Shown: positions 1-7,526, counted from the first letter of the stretch. The stretch: DNA of 14,658 bases from Nautiliaceae bacterium (GCA_027008345.1 JALTBU010000255.1:1-14658), one strand, 5' to 3'. Program-made: numbers and translations. The notes: generated by a model from the sequence alone, not told the origin.

Positions 1-23
1 CCCATTCACCCACTCTTTTTATA

Positions 24-61
24 TTACAATTTGTAACATTTTTATGTATAATATCGTAACA
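24..61 (+). promoter_or_regulatory. Promoter and possible operator of the ispDF-HP1021 operon
   Basis: A TATAAT -10 box lies at 47-52, about 30 bp before the ispDF start; no convincing -35 is visible, which is usual for Campylobacterota. Just upstream, 24-36 is a perfect palindrome (TTACAA-T-TTGTAA). The minus-strand heptamer at 32-38 reads TGTTACA, which fits the HP1021-box consensus TGTT[TA]C[TA] as I recall it. A second copy at 55-61 (TGTTACG) differs only at the last base. The two copies are 23 bp apart and flank the -10 box. The operon encodes an HP1021-like regulator, so autoregulation is an inference. The promoter itself is fairly likely; the operator is tentative. Confidence 0.5.
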
Positions 62-81
62 AATTTACAAAAGGAAACATA

Positions 82-1197
82 TTGGACGTTACCTTAATAA
101 TACTAAGTGCTGGTAATTCTACAAGATTCGGCTATGAAGTAAAAAAACAGTGGATAAGAATTGGAAATAAACCTTTGTGGCTTTTTGTGGCTGAGAGGTT
201 TAATGAATTTTTTAAATTTAAAAAAACTGTAATTACGGCAAATCCAAATGAAATCAGACTCTATGAAAAAATGAGTGATTATACAATTGTAAGCGGTGAT
301 AAAGAAAGACAGCTTTCTCTTAAAAATGCACTTAAAGAAGTCGATACAGAATATGTTTTGGTTTCAGATGTGGCAAGGGCGTGCATAAATAAAGAAATAC
401 TCCAAAAATTACTAAATACTAAATCTGATTGTGCTGTGCCTTTTATAAAACCTGTAGATACCGTTGTATATGAAGATAAAACAATAAACAGGGATAAAGT
501 AAAGCTCATTCAAACTCCACAACTGAGTAAAACAGAACTTTTAAAAAAAGCCCTTGAAACAGATAAGCTTTTTACAGATGAAAGAGCCGCAATTGAATCA
601 ATAGGCGGAAAAATTGAATACATTCCAGGAAGCGAAGAGCTTAAAAAGATAACATATTTTAAAGATTTAGACCTGCCTTGCCTAACTCCTCCAAGCAAAG
701 ATATATTTGTCGGAAACGGATATGACACACACAGATTTGAAGAAAACAAAAAAATGGTTTTAGGAGGGGTGGAAATTGATGTAAATTACGGGCTTAAAGC
801 CCACAGCGATGGAGATGTTGTAATCCACTCTTTAATAGACGCTTTACTTGGGGCTGCGGGATATGGAGATATAGGAGAATTTTTCCCAGATACTGATGAA
901 AAATACAAAAACGCAAATTCGGTTGAGCTTTTAAAAGAAGTAATAAAGATTTTAACTTCAACCGGATTTGAAATTGTAAATGCTGATATTTCTATAATCG
1001 CAGAAAAACCAAAAATGAAAGAATATAAAACAAAAATTCAAAAAAATTTAAGCAATCTGCTAAATGCACCTGTAAATATAAAAGCCACAACAAATGAAAA
1101 AATGGGATTTATAGGAAGAAAAGAAGGAATAGCCGTTATTTCAACAGCAACATTAAAATATAAGGATTGGTATGAAGATTACAATAGTAGAAAATGA
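82..1197 (+). CDS. ispDF: Bifunctional IspD/IspF of the MEP isoprenoid pathway
   Basis: This cytoplasmic fusion carries two steps of non-mevalonate isoprenoid synthesis: CTP-dependent cytidylylation of methylerythritol 4-phosphate (IspD) and formation of 2,4-cyclodiphosphate (IspF). Residues 1 to about 200 form the IspD half, with the CTP-binding loop LSAGNSTRFG (8-17), a SGDKERQLS segment (71-79) and DVARA (96-100). The IspF half starts near 207. Its metal ligands are Asp215 and His217 in GYDTHRF and His249 in the HSDGD...H stretch. The length of 371 aa fits Campylobacterota fusions. The start is TTG at 82, supported by AAAGGAAA at about 70-77; no ATG gives the conserved N terminus. It is the first gene of a five-gene operon, and its last 26 bp overlap the next gene. 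Confidence 0.95.
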   Translation: MDVTLIILSAGNSTRFGYEVKKQWIRIGNKPLWLFVAERFNEFFKFKKTVITANPNEIRLYEKMSDYTIVSGDKERQLSLKNALKEVDTEYVLVSDVARACINKEILQKLLNTKSDCAVPFIKPVDTVVYEDKTINRDKVKLIQTPQLSKTELLKKALETDKLFTDERAAIESIGGKIEYIPGSEELKKITYFKDLDLPCLTPPSKDIFVGNGYDTHRFEENKKMVLGGVEIDVNYGLKAHSDGDVVIHSLIDALLGAAGYGDIGEFFPDTDEKYKNANSVELLKEVIKILTSTGFEIVNADISIIAEKPKMKEYKTKIQKNLSNLLNAPVNIKATTNEKMGFIGRKEGIAVISTATLKYKDWYEDYNSRK

Positions 1198-2029
1198 ACT
1201 TTACCTTGCTCAAAGTATACAAAACAATTTAAGTGAAAAACTAAATGCAAGATGCGAGATATATGGTTCATATGATGAAGCAATAAATACTGATGCAGAT
1301 ATTTATCTTGTAAATACAAATCTCCAAGGAAATATAAAAAAACTGATTACTGCCAAAAAAGATAAAATTATTATACTTCTTGCACCTTATGTTACATATA
1401 CCACAGTGATGCAACCAATTGAAATAGGAGCTGATGATTATCTTCAAAAACCTTTTTCAATTGAAGAATTAATCAGAAAAATAAAACATTTAAAAGAATT
1501 TTATTCCCTAAAAGAAGAAATTTCTCTTTTTAAAGAGTTTATTAACTTTATATTCGATGATATTGAACTTGAAATACCTAAATATACATTTCCTATATTT
1601 GTAAAAAGCTCATTAAATAAAGCAGTAGAAAAATTTATATTTGAAATATCAAAAAGAGAAAAAACTCCTATAAAAATTATAGATTTACAAAAATTCGACA
1701 AAAAGAAAATTAAAAACAAAAATTTGATTTATGTTTGTTTAAATTATCATAAAGTAGAAAATAAAGAAATATTAAAATTTTTCTCAAAATTCAAAGCAAT
1801 TTTCATACTTCCTAAAACTTATGATGCAATTGATGGCTGCATAGAGCTTGAAGCAAAAGCACCGAGTCTTCTTGATGAAGAAATTTTAAGCATTGAAGAG
1901 TATATAAAATTTATAATCACCTCATATCAATACAAATTTCCAGATACTGAACTCAGTAAAAGACTTGGTATAAGTAGAAAAAGCCTGTGGGAAAAAAGGA
2001 AAAAATATGGCATCTTTAAACAGAAATAA
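1172..2029 (+). CDS. HP1021-type atypical orphan response regulator
   Basis: This is an OmpR-like receiver domain (about 1-110) joined by a middle domain to a Fis-like helix-turn-helix at the C terminus (LSKRLGISRKSLWEKRKKYG, about 260-280). The receiver cannot be phosphorylated in the normal way. The phosphoacceptor Asp is Asn48 (ADIYLVN), the acidic pocket is VENE (6-9), and only Lys93 of GADDYLQKPF is kept. The position after ispDF and before a sulfurylase-like gene and pgpA matches HP1021 and Cj1608. In Helicobacter, HP1021 binds oriC and many promoters and responds to redox state. This copy has only three cysteines that I can count (Cys28 and one each in YVCLNYH and DGCIELE). The start at 1172 has AAGGA at 1162-1166, inside the end of ispDF. 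No sensor kinase is adjacent. Confidence 0.87.
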   Translation: MKITIVENELYLAQSIQNNLSEKLNARCEIYGSYDEAINTDADIYLVNTNLQGNIKKLITAKKDKIIILLAPYVTYTTVMQPIEIGADDYLQKPFSIEELIRKIKHLKEFYSLKEEISLFKEFINFIFDDIELEIPKYTFPIFVKSSLNKAVEKFIFEISKREKTPIKIIDLQKFDKKKIKNKNLIYVCLNYHKVENKEILKFFSKFKAIFILPKTYDAIDGCIELEAKAPSLLDEEILSIEEYIKFIITSYQYKFPDTELSKRLGISRKSLWEKRKKYGIFKQK

Positions 2030-3182
2030 AATTTTTATTGATAAAGAAGCCTGGATTACTCTTGCTATGGTTCAGGCGGGACTTTTAAACCCTATTGATA
2101 AATTGATGAATAAAGAAGAGGCAAAAAAAGCCAATGAAGAAAATATTTACAAAAACGGACATGTACCCTTTTCTTTTATATTAGCTCCAGCAGGCCGTAA
2201 AAATGAAGAAATATTAAAAACAAAACCAAAAAAAATAGACCTCTACTGTGAAGGTAAAAAAGTAGGCGAAATAGATGTGGAAGAAATTTATGAAATAGAC
2301 CCTTTTGAGAGAGTTGAAAAAATTTACGGTACAAAAGATTATAAAAATTATCCCCAGGTGGCAAAAACACTAAAAAGACTCGGTAAGTATGCAATAGCAG
2401 GAGAATACTGGGTGGAAGACACAGGAATACAAAAAAAAATAGATTATGTAAAAGAAAAAACCAAAAATGCCAAAAATATTGTCGGAATGACCATGCATGC
2501 AAAACCAATCCACAGAGTTCATGAAAAAATTATGAGAATGGCGATTGAGAAAAATGATGTTTTAGTTATTTTTTTAATTAAAAACCTGCAAGAAGAAGAT
2601 ATTCCCTATAACCTTAGATATCAAGCTTTAAAAGAAACAGTTGATAATTATTTTCCAAAAGAAAAAGTATTAATAGTGCCTCTTTTAAATACTTATATTT
2701 TCTCAGGTGTCAACGAAGCAATACTTGATGCAATGATTGCAAAAAATTTCGGATGTAACAAATTTATAATGGGACAAACACATAAAGGTCTTGGAATTCA
2801 TTATCAGGCAAACCATCTTCATTCAATTTTTGATTCAATGGAAGTTGGAATTGAGATTGAGACTATAAACGAATATGTATATTGTGATAAATGTAAAACC
2901 ATAGTAAGTGTAAATTCATGTCCTCATGGAAGCCATCATCATATTAGCTATCACAGCGATTCTATTTTTGAACTTATAAAAACAGGACTTATGCCTCCTA
3001 CAATTCTTATGAGAAAAGAAATAAGTGCAAAATATCTGGCATTTTTATATCCAAACAGATTTAAAAATCTACAAAAATTATATTATGATATAGCTCCAAA
3101 TAAAGGATTAATTGAAGAAAATAAAGAAGAAGACTTTTACATCGCTTTAATGAAACTTTATCAAACAAGTTCACTTACATAA
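2007..3182 (+). CDS. ATP-sulfurylase-like nucleotidyltransferase lacking the sulfate-binding motif
   Basis: The overall architecture is that of bacterial ATP sulfurylase (Sat; family role ATP + sulfate to APS), at 391 aa. The nucleotide-transfer histidines are kept in KPIHRVH (166-172; His169, His172). A zinc-site-like Cys293-x2-Cys296-x8-Cys305 followed by several His (307, 310-312) resembles the zinc site of thermophile Sat proteins. Other key motifs have drifted: the canonical QTRN is MHAK (163-166), GRDHAG is GQTHKG (256-261), and the late SGTxVR segment is SYHSDSIF. In yeast Sat the Gln and Arg of QTRN bind sulfate, so true APS synthesis is doubtful. No cysC, cysH or apr genes are nearby. 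Campylobacter Cj1609 sits in the same place and is annotated as a putative sulfate adenylyltransferase. The start has AAGGA at 1996-2000 and overlaps the regulator gene by 23 bp. Confidence 0.8.
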   Translation: MASLNRNKIFIDKEAWITLAMVQAGLLNPIDKLMNKEEAKKANEENIYKNGHVPFSFILAPAGRKNEEILKTKPKKIDLYCEGKKVGEIDVEEIYEIDPFERVEKIYGTKDYKNYPQVAKTLKRLGKYAIAGEYWVEDTGIQKKIDYVKEKTKNAKNIVGMTMHAKPIHRVHEKIMRMAIEKNDVLVIFLIKNLQEEDIPYNLRYQALKETVDNYFPKEKVLIVPLLNTYIFSGVNEAILDAMIAKNFGCNKFIMGQTHKGLGIHYQANHLHSIFDSMEVGIEIETINEYVYCDKCKTIVSVNSCPHGSHHHISYHSDSIFELIKTGLMPPTILMRKEISAKYLAFLYPNRFKNLQKLYYDIAPNKGLIEENKEEDFYIALMKLYQTSSLT

Positions 3183-3191
3183 AGGAAAAAT

Positions 3192-3851
3192 ATGATTTAT
3201 AATGATAGACTTGATGGAGGAGTTAAACTCAGTGAAGTATTTAAATTACCTAAAAATAGTGTAATTTTTGCTATCCCAAGAGGGGGTGTTCCTGTGGGAT
3301 ATGCTATTGCCAAAACCCAGAAAATACCTATGGATATTATTGTTGTTAGAAAACTTCCTATCCCTTTTAATCCTGAGGCCGGTTTTGGTGCTATTACAGT
3401 TGATGGAAAAGTAATCATAAATCCTCAGTTTAATTATCTTTTAAATGAAATACCAGTTGAGGAAATAGCAAAGGAAGTTTTAAAAGAAGTTAAAAGAAGA
3501 GATAAAATATATAGAAACAATGCCCCATACAAAGATTTAACAGGCAAAACAGCAGTAGTTGTAGATGACGGATTCGCAAGCGGGTTTAGTGCAATTGCTG
3601 CATATGAAATGTTAAAAAACTTAAATCCTGAAAAAATTATTGCAATTGCACCTGTGTGTCCAAAAGATACAAAAGAAAAACTTCTTAATTTTTTTGATGA
3701 AGTATATTGTCTTATTGAACCAGAACAAAAACCTTTTGCAGTGGCTTCGTTTTATAAAGATTTTCATGATTTAAGCGATGATGAGGTAATTGAACTTATA
3801 GATGACTTAAAACAAAACAATTTATGGTGGGTGGATTATGAAAATAAATAA
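3192..3851 (+). CDS. Phosphoribosyltransferase-domain protein
   Basis: A stand-alone type I phosphoribosyltransferase domain of 219 aa. The PRPP-binding loop is visible as AVVVDDGFASGF (121-132), with the usual paired Asp and a Gly-containing turn. The N-terminal part carries AIPRGGVPVGYAIA (27-40) and VVRKLPIPFNPEAGFGAI (51-68). Those segments are typical of the predicted phosphoribosyltransferase family found alone or fused to hydrolases in many bacteria, rather than of Apt, Hpt, Upp or PyrE. Its base substrate cannot be named. The cytoplasmic protein would use PRPP, made by prs elsewhere in this window. AAGGA at 3182-3186 precedes the ATG, and the gap to the upstream gene is only 9 bp. Its last 14 bp overlap pgpA, so the two are probably translationally coupled. 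Confidence 0.83.
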   Translation: MIYNDRLDGGVKLSEVFKLPKNSVIFAIPRGGVPVGYAIAKTQKIPMDIIVVRKLPIPFNPEAGFGAITVDGKVIINPQFNYLLNEIPVEEIAKEVLKEVKRRDKIYRNNAPYKDLTGKTAVVVDDGFASGFSAIAAYEMLKNLNPEKIIAIAPVCPKDTKEKLLNFFDEVYCLIEPEQKPFAVASFYKDFHDLSDDEVIELIDDLKQNNLWWVDYENK

Positions 3852-4329
3852 ATTTAAATGGTTTTTATTAACAGGTTTTTTCTCTGGACTTCTTCCAAAA
3901 GCACCGGGAACATGGGGAAGTGTAGTAGGGGTTATTATTGCTTATTTTATTATTGTTTATTTTCCAAATCCAAATCTTACTATTATGCTTTTAGCTGTTC
4001 TTTTTTCCATAATAGGCTTCAAACTTGTAAATGAATATGAAGAAAATGGCGGCATTCATGATGACAAAAGAATAGTTATTGATGAAATTGCAGGTGTATT
4101 AATAACAGTGGGATTAATAGGTGATTTAAAACAAGACACTTTAATTAAATTGTTTTTAGCTTTTATATCTTTTAGACTTCTTGATATATGGAAGCCTTCT
4201 ATTATAGGTAAAATTGATGAAAAAGCACCAAAAGGCTTAGGCGTGATGGGAGATGATATCGTAGCTGGTGCATTTGGAGGAATTCTTGCAGGAATTTTAT
4301 ATATGGGATATCTAAAAATCATAACCTAA
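3838..4329 (+). CDS. pgpA: Phosphatidylglycerophosphatase A
   Basis: An inner-membrane phosphatase that removes the terminal phosphate of phosphatidylglycerol phosphate, the last step in making phosphatidylglycerol. At 163 aa it has the usual PgpA length. The motifs appear in order: PGTWGS (23-28) near the N terminus, DDKRIVIDEIAG (75-86) with the acidic active-site residues, RLLDIWKP (113-120) and MGDDIVAG (137-144). Hydrophobic stretches at about 30-60, 85-112 and 142-160 are membrane segments. It closes the + strand operon and starts inside the phosphoribosyltransferase gene. Its 3' end overlaps the convergent outer-membrane-protein gene by 18 bp, so there is no room for a separate terminator between them. 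Confidence 0.93.
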   Translation: MKINKFKWFLLTGFFSGLLPKAPGTWGSVVGVIIAYFIIVYFPNPNLTIMLLAVLFSIIGFKLVNEYEENGGIHDDKRIVIDEIAGVLITVGLIGDLKQDTLIKLFLAFISFRLLDIWKPSIIGKIDEKAPKGLGVMGDDIVAGAFGGILAGILYMGYLKIIT

Positions 4330-5349
4330 TCCCATATAAACCTGTGAAATTACAAAGCTTATATTTGCAGTTTTATTAAGCATATTAATACCGTTTATTT
4401 TAACAGAATTTACTTTCCAATAATTATATCTATATCCGAATGTTACAAATAATGCTGGTGTTAATGTTATCCATCCCAAATTTTTTTGCGTTTTTAGCTG
4501 AAATTTCATTCCAATATCATAAAATAGATTATTTCCAGTGCTTTTTGAATTTATATTTAATTCTGAGTTTTTAACTCTTGCTGTTTGATACGAATAAGAA
4601 AAATCTCCATATACCTGCATAAAAGAATTCAATAAATATCCACCTTTAACAATTCCCCCTATTTTATAAGTGATAATTTTTGTTTTTGATTTTTTTAAAT
4701 AATCATTGTTTGAATTTGAAGATGATTTAATATAAGGCAATGTTATACCACCTAAAATTCCAATACTAAGATATGTATCCTGAATGTCTTTATTAATCAA
4801 ATCTCTACCAAAAATAAAATTAATATCAAGTCCTCTTATTTTATTTGAAAGATTTATAATAGTTGGAACCGTTAAAGAAGACACATTTAAATCAAGAGGT
4901 TGTTTTAGAGTTTGAGATATAGGAGTTAATGAGTTATTAATTGTTGAGGAACTTGATGTGTTTTCTGAATTATTCTGGTTATTTGTATTTGTTGAAGTTG
5001 AATTACTTGATGAATTAGAAGACTCCGGAATAACACTATTTCCACTTAAACTATCAGTACCTGGCAAAGCTTTTGAAATGAAATTATTTACAGAATTTGT
5101 TGTATTGTTATAATTATCCACAACACTTTTTATGGTTTTTGATTTATACCAAGAAATTTTATATGAATAAAACCAGTTTGAAGAAAATATATTTTTATGA
5201 CGCTGTAGCATAGAAAAAACGCTTATTTTTTCGGTATGATTTTTATTAAGACCCAATATTCCAAAATCTATATTAAAATTAGCTCTTCCATATTCAAATT
5301 CAGTAGCATGCAAAAATAAAAATAAAAAAAATAAAATCCCTTTTTTCAT
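4312..5349 (-). CDS. Predicted outer-membrane beta-barrel protein with Ser/Asn-rich segment
   Basis: I do not recognise a named family. The 345-aa protein starts with a short Sec-type signal (MKKG, then a Leu/Phe core, cleavage probably near residues 14-16). It ends in GLGYDF, and a C-terminal aromatic residue is typical of BAM-assembled barrels. Residues about 170-345 alternate polar and hydrophobic amino acids and are rich in Tyr, Gly and Phe, as in outer-membrane strands. Residues about 98-140 are a low-complexity run of Ser, Asn and Thr, which looks like a disordered loop or linker and breaks the protein into a short N-terminal part and the barrel. The gene stands alone, is convergent to pgpA with an 18-bp overlap, and has its own promoter. 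The exported location is likely; the function is unknown. Confidence 0.7.
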   Translation of the reverse strand: MKKGILFFLFLFLHATEFEYGRANFNIDFGILGLNKNHTEKISVFSMLQRHKNIFSSNWFYSYKISWYKSKTIKSVVDNYNNTTNSVNNFISKALPGTDSLSGNSVIPESSNSSSNSTSTNTNNQNNSENTSSSSTINNSLTPISQTLKQPLDLNVSSLTVPTIINLSNKIRGLDINFIFGRDLINKDIQDTYLSIGILGGITLPYIKSSSNSNNDYLKKSKTKIITYKIGGIVKGGYLLNSFMQVYGDFSYSYQTARVKNSELNINSKSTGNNLFYDIGMKFQLKTQKNLGWITLTPALFVTFGYRYNYWKVNSVKINGINMLNKTANISFVISQVYMGLGYDF

Positions 5350-5351
5350 CC

Positions 5352-5380
5352 ATTCCCTTATTTAAATAAGGAAAATTATA
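5352..5380 (-). promoter_or_regulatory. Promoter and SD-covering palindrome of the outer-membrane-protein gene
   Basis: On the minus strand a TATAAT -10 box lies at 5380-5375. A perfect 16-bp palindrome, CCTTATTTAAATAAGG, occupies 5356-5371, at or just after the predicted transcription start. It overlaps the ribosome binding site AAGGG (5355-5359), which precedes the ATG at 5349. The transcript could fold CCUUAU/AUAAGG around a 4-nt loop and hide the Shine-Dalgarno, or the DNA could be an operator for a dimeric repressor. Which of these applies, if either, cannot be told from sequence. Confidence 0.5.
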
Positions 5381-5419
5381 ATTATTGAAGATGATTACAA
5401 AATGACATAGAGAAAAAAA

Positions 5420-6049
5420 TTAAGGAACAGTAATTATTCCTCCCTGGCATTGCTTAACGCCAATCATAGGTTTTGCTTTGTTGATTAATTCATTTAATTC
5501 TTCTTTTAAAGGATTTCCTTTTAAATTTATTCTTATTTCAGCTATATATCCTTTGATACATAAAAGCTGAAATTTTCTTTTATTTTTAATCCCAAAAGTT
5601 CCTCCAAATAAAAATCTAAGTCTTGCAAGTGAAACATATTCACCCAAATGAGTTCTAAAATAACCTGCTATATTTGTTTCGCTAAACTGCTGTGTGAGTT
5701 TTATAGCTGTTAAAAAATAAGTTTCCGGATCTGTGCCAAAACATGTTCCATGTTTTTTCCATTCATGTTTTGCAAGTCCATATTTAGCACCAGGCATATA
5801 TTTTATCAGCACTTTTTCTAAAAGAGGCGAGAGTTTAAATTTATAACTAACATGACAATAATTCTTTTTCTTTGGCCAAAGCCCATGAATAGTAAAATTG
5901 GTATAAGAATAAAGACTTCTGTTTTTACATTCAGGAGAATGGTGAAATTTACAATACGTATTCTCCCAGCTTAAAGCCAAAATATTCTCAGTTGAAACTG
6001 CAAACAACAACGAACTAAGAAATGTAATTAATACTAAAAATTTTTTCAT
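5420..6049 (-). CDS. Secreted RNase T2 family ribonuclease
   Basis: An RNase T2/RNase I-type endoribonuclease, which cuts RNA through a 2',3'-cyclic phosphate with little base specificity. A signal peptide (MKKF then a hydrophobic run to about residue 18, ending FAVS) sends it to the periplasm or outside. Both catalytic segments are intact: CAS I FTIHGLWP (52-59, His55) and CAS II KHEWKKHGTC (94-103, His95, Glu96, His100). Cys33, Cys41, Cys65 and Cys103 are available for disulfides. At 209 aa it is shorter than E. coli RNase I. The ATG at 6049 overlaps the stop of yigZ as ATGA, with AAGGA at 6056-6060, so it is coupled to prs and yigZ. A role in scavenging RNA for ribose and bases is inferred from that context. 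Confidence 0.93.
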   Translation of the reverse strand: MKKFLVLITFLSSLLFAVSTENILALSWENTYCKFHHSPECKNRSLYSYTNFTIHGLWPKKKNYCHVSYKFKLSPLLEKVLIKYMPGAKYGLAKHEWKKHGTCFGTDPETYFLTAIKLTQQFSETNIAGYFRTHLGEYVSLARLRFLFGGTFGIKNKRKFQLLCIKGYIAEIRINLKGNPLKEELNELINKAKPMIGVKQCQGGIITVP

Positions 6050-6600
6050 AATTTTTCCTTGATTAAATTTATTTTTTCAATTGTATCTCTTATTTTATAC
6101 TCAATACCATCAATACCAAACTGTCTGTCAACCACAAAAATATCGAATTTTTTTATTAAATACTCGATTTCTCTTGTTTTATCATAATCAATACAAAAAT
6201 CATACTCAAAAACATAAGAAAAGTCGATTAAATCAGCATTGTTTATTACCATATTTGCAACATCGCTATATGCTTTCACAAGTCCTCCAACCCCTAAAAG
6301 AACCCCTCCAAAATATCTGACAGTTATTACAGCCGAATTTATTAAATCATGCCCTTGCATAACTTTAAGAGTGGGTCTGCCACTACTGCCTCTTGGTTCT
6401 CCGTCATCAGAAGAGCCTTCAACAATTTGATTCTGAGAATTTAAATATCTAAATGCAGTAACAAAATGTTTTGCTTTTGGATGAAGTAACTTTAATTCAT
6501 TGAGAAGTGATTCATAATTTTCATAAGGAGTCAAATAGGAGATGAATTTTGATTTTTTCACCTCCAATTGTGTTTTATAAATTGTATTAACAGTTTGCAT
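6046..6600 (-). CDS. yigZ: YigZ/IMPACT family protein (UPF0029)
   Basis: A 184-aa member of the YigZ/IMPACT family. The signature SSDDGEPRGSSGRP is at 63-76, and the long conserved segment VRYFGGVLLGVGGLVKAY is at 94-111. The remainder forms the smaller C-terminal ferredoxin-like domain of this family. YigZ proteins are soluble, and their molecular role in bacteria is not settled; eukaryotic IMPACT acts in translational control, so a link to RNA or translation is only an analogy. The gene lies between prs, with which it shares one base (TAATG), and the RNase T2 gene (ATGA overlap). The three are clearly one transcript. Confidence 0.9.
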   Translation of the reverse strand: MQTVNTIYKTQLEVKKSKFISYLTPYENYESLLNELKLLHPKAKHFVTAFRYLNSQNQIVEGSSDDGEPRGSSGRPTLKVMQGHDLINSAVITVRYFGGVLLGVGGLVKAYSDVANMVINNADLIDFSYVFEYDFCIDYDKTREIEYLIKKFDIFVVDRQFGIDGIEYKIRDTIEKINLIKEKL

Positions 6601-7526
6601 TAATCAAAAAGTTTATTAATACTTTCATTATAAACTATTCTTCTGATAACTTCTGCGAAAAGTTTTGCAGTTTTAAGTACTTTTATTTTTTTACATTGAA
6701 CTTTTAAAGGAATAGTATCCGAAATTACAAGCTCATCAAGTACTGAGTTTTTTATTCTGTCAATTGCAGGACCGCTTAATACTCCGTGTGTCGCAAAAGC
6801 CATAACAGATGTTGCTCCATTCTTTTTAAGAGCTGCTGCCGCTTTTACCATAGTCCCGGCCGTATCTACCATATCATCAATTAAAATTACATCTTTTCCT
6901 TTTACATCACCTATAATATTCATAACTTCGCTGACATTTGCTTTTTCTCTTCTTTTATCTACAATTACCATATCAAGACCGAGTTTACTTGCAAAATATC
7001 TGGCTCTCGCAACTCCACCTATATCAGGAGAAGCAATAATAGGATTTTTAAGATTTTTTTCTTTAAAATAATCAAAAAACAGAATACTTCCATAAAGATT
7101 ATCAACAGGAATATCAAAAAACCCTTGAATTTGCCCAGCATGCAAATCAATTGTTACAACCCTGTCAATTCCTGCTTTTTCCATCATATTTGCAACAAGT
7201 TTTGCACTGATTGGAACCCTTGGAGCCGCCTTTCTATCTTGTCTTGCATACCCGAAATATGGAACAACTGCGGTTATGCTTTTTGCGCTTGCTCTTCTCA
7301 TAGCATCTGTTATAATTAAAAGCTCCATTAGATTATCATTCGCAGGCGCACAAGTAGGCTGAATTATAAAACAGTCAATTCCCCTTACACTCTCACCGAT
7401 TTGTACATTAATTTCACCGTCACTAAATCTGTTAACAGTAATTTTGCTTAATGGTCTGTCAAGATATTCAGCTATCTCTTTTGCAACTTCAGGATTTGCA
7501 GTACCGCTGAAAAGTTTAAATTTCAT
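6600..7526 (-). CDS. prs: Ribose-phosphate pyrophosphokinase (PRPP synthase)
   Basis: Prs makes PRPP from ribose 5-phosphate and ATP, the shared precursor of purines, pyrimidines, NAD, histidine and tryptophan. The 308-aa class I enzyme is complete. It has the ATP-binding PYFGYARQDR (89-98), the metal/ribose segment DLHAGQIQGFF (127-137), the catalytic flexible-loop KRRE (191-194) and the PRPP-binding VILIDDMVDTAGT (213-225). AAGGAGT at 7532-7538 supports the ATG at 7526. It is the first gene of a three-gene operon with yigZ and RNase T2. The phosphoribosyltransferase gene at 3192-3851 would consume its product. Confidence 0.98.
   Translation of the reverse strand: MKFKLFSGTANPEVAKEIAEYLDRPLSKITVNRFSDGEINVQIGESVRGIDCFIIQPTCAPANDNLMELLIITDAMRRASAKSITAVVPYFGYARQDRKAAPRVPISAKLVANMMEKAGIDRVVTIDLHAGQIQGFFDIPVDNLYGSILFFDYFKEKNLKNPIIASPDIGGVARARYFASKLGLDMVIVDKRREKANVSEVMNIIGDVKGKDVILIDDMVDTAGTMVKAAAALKKNGATSVMAFATHGVLSGPAIDRIKNSVLDELVISDTIPLKVQCKKIKVLKTAKLFAEVIRRIVYNESINKLFD

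Noticed and set aside
2176..2508. Minus-strand open frame of about 110 codons opposite the sulfurylase-like gene
   Set aside because: Phe/Leu-rich antisense translation of a well-supported gene, with no ribosome binding site or family signature.
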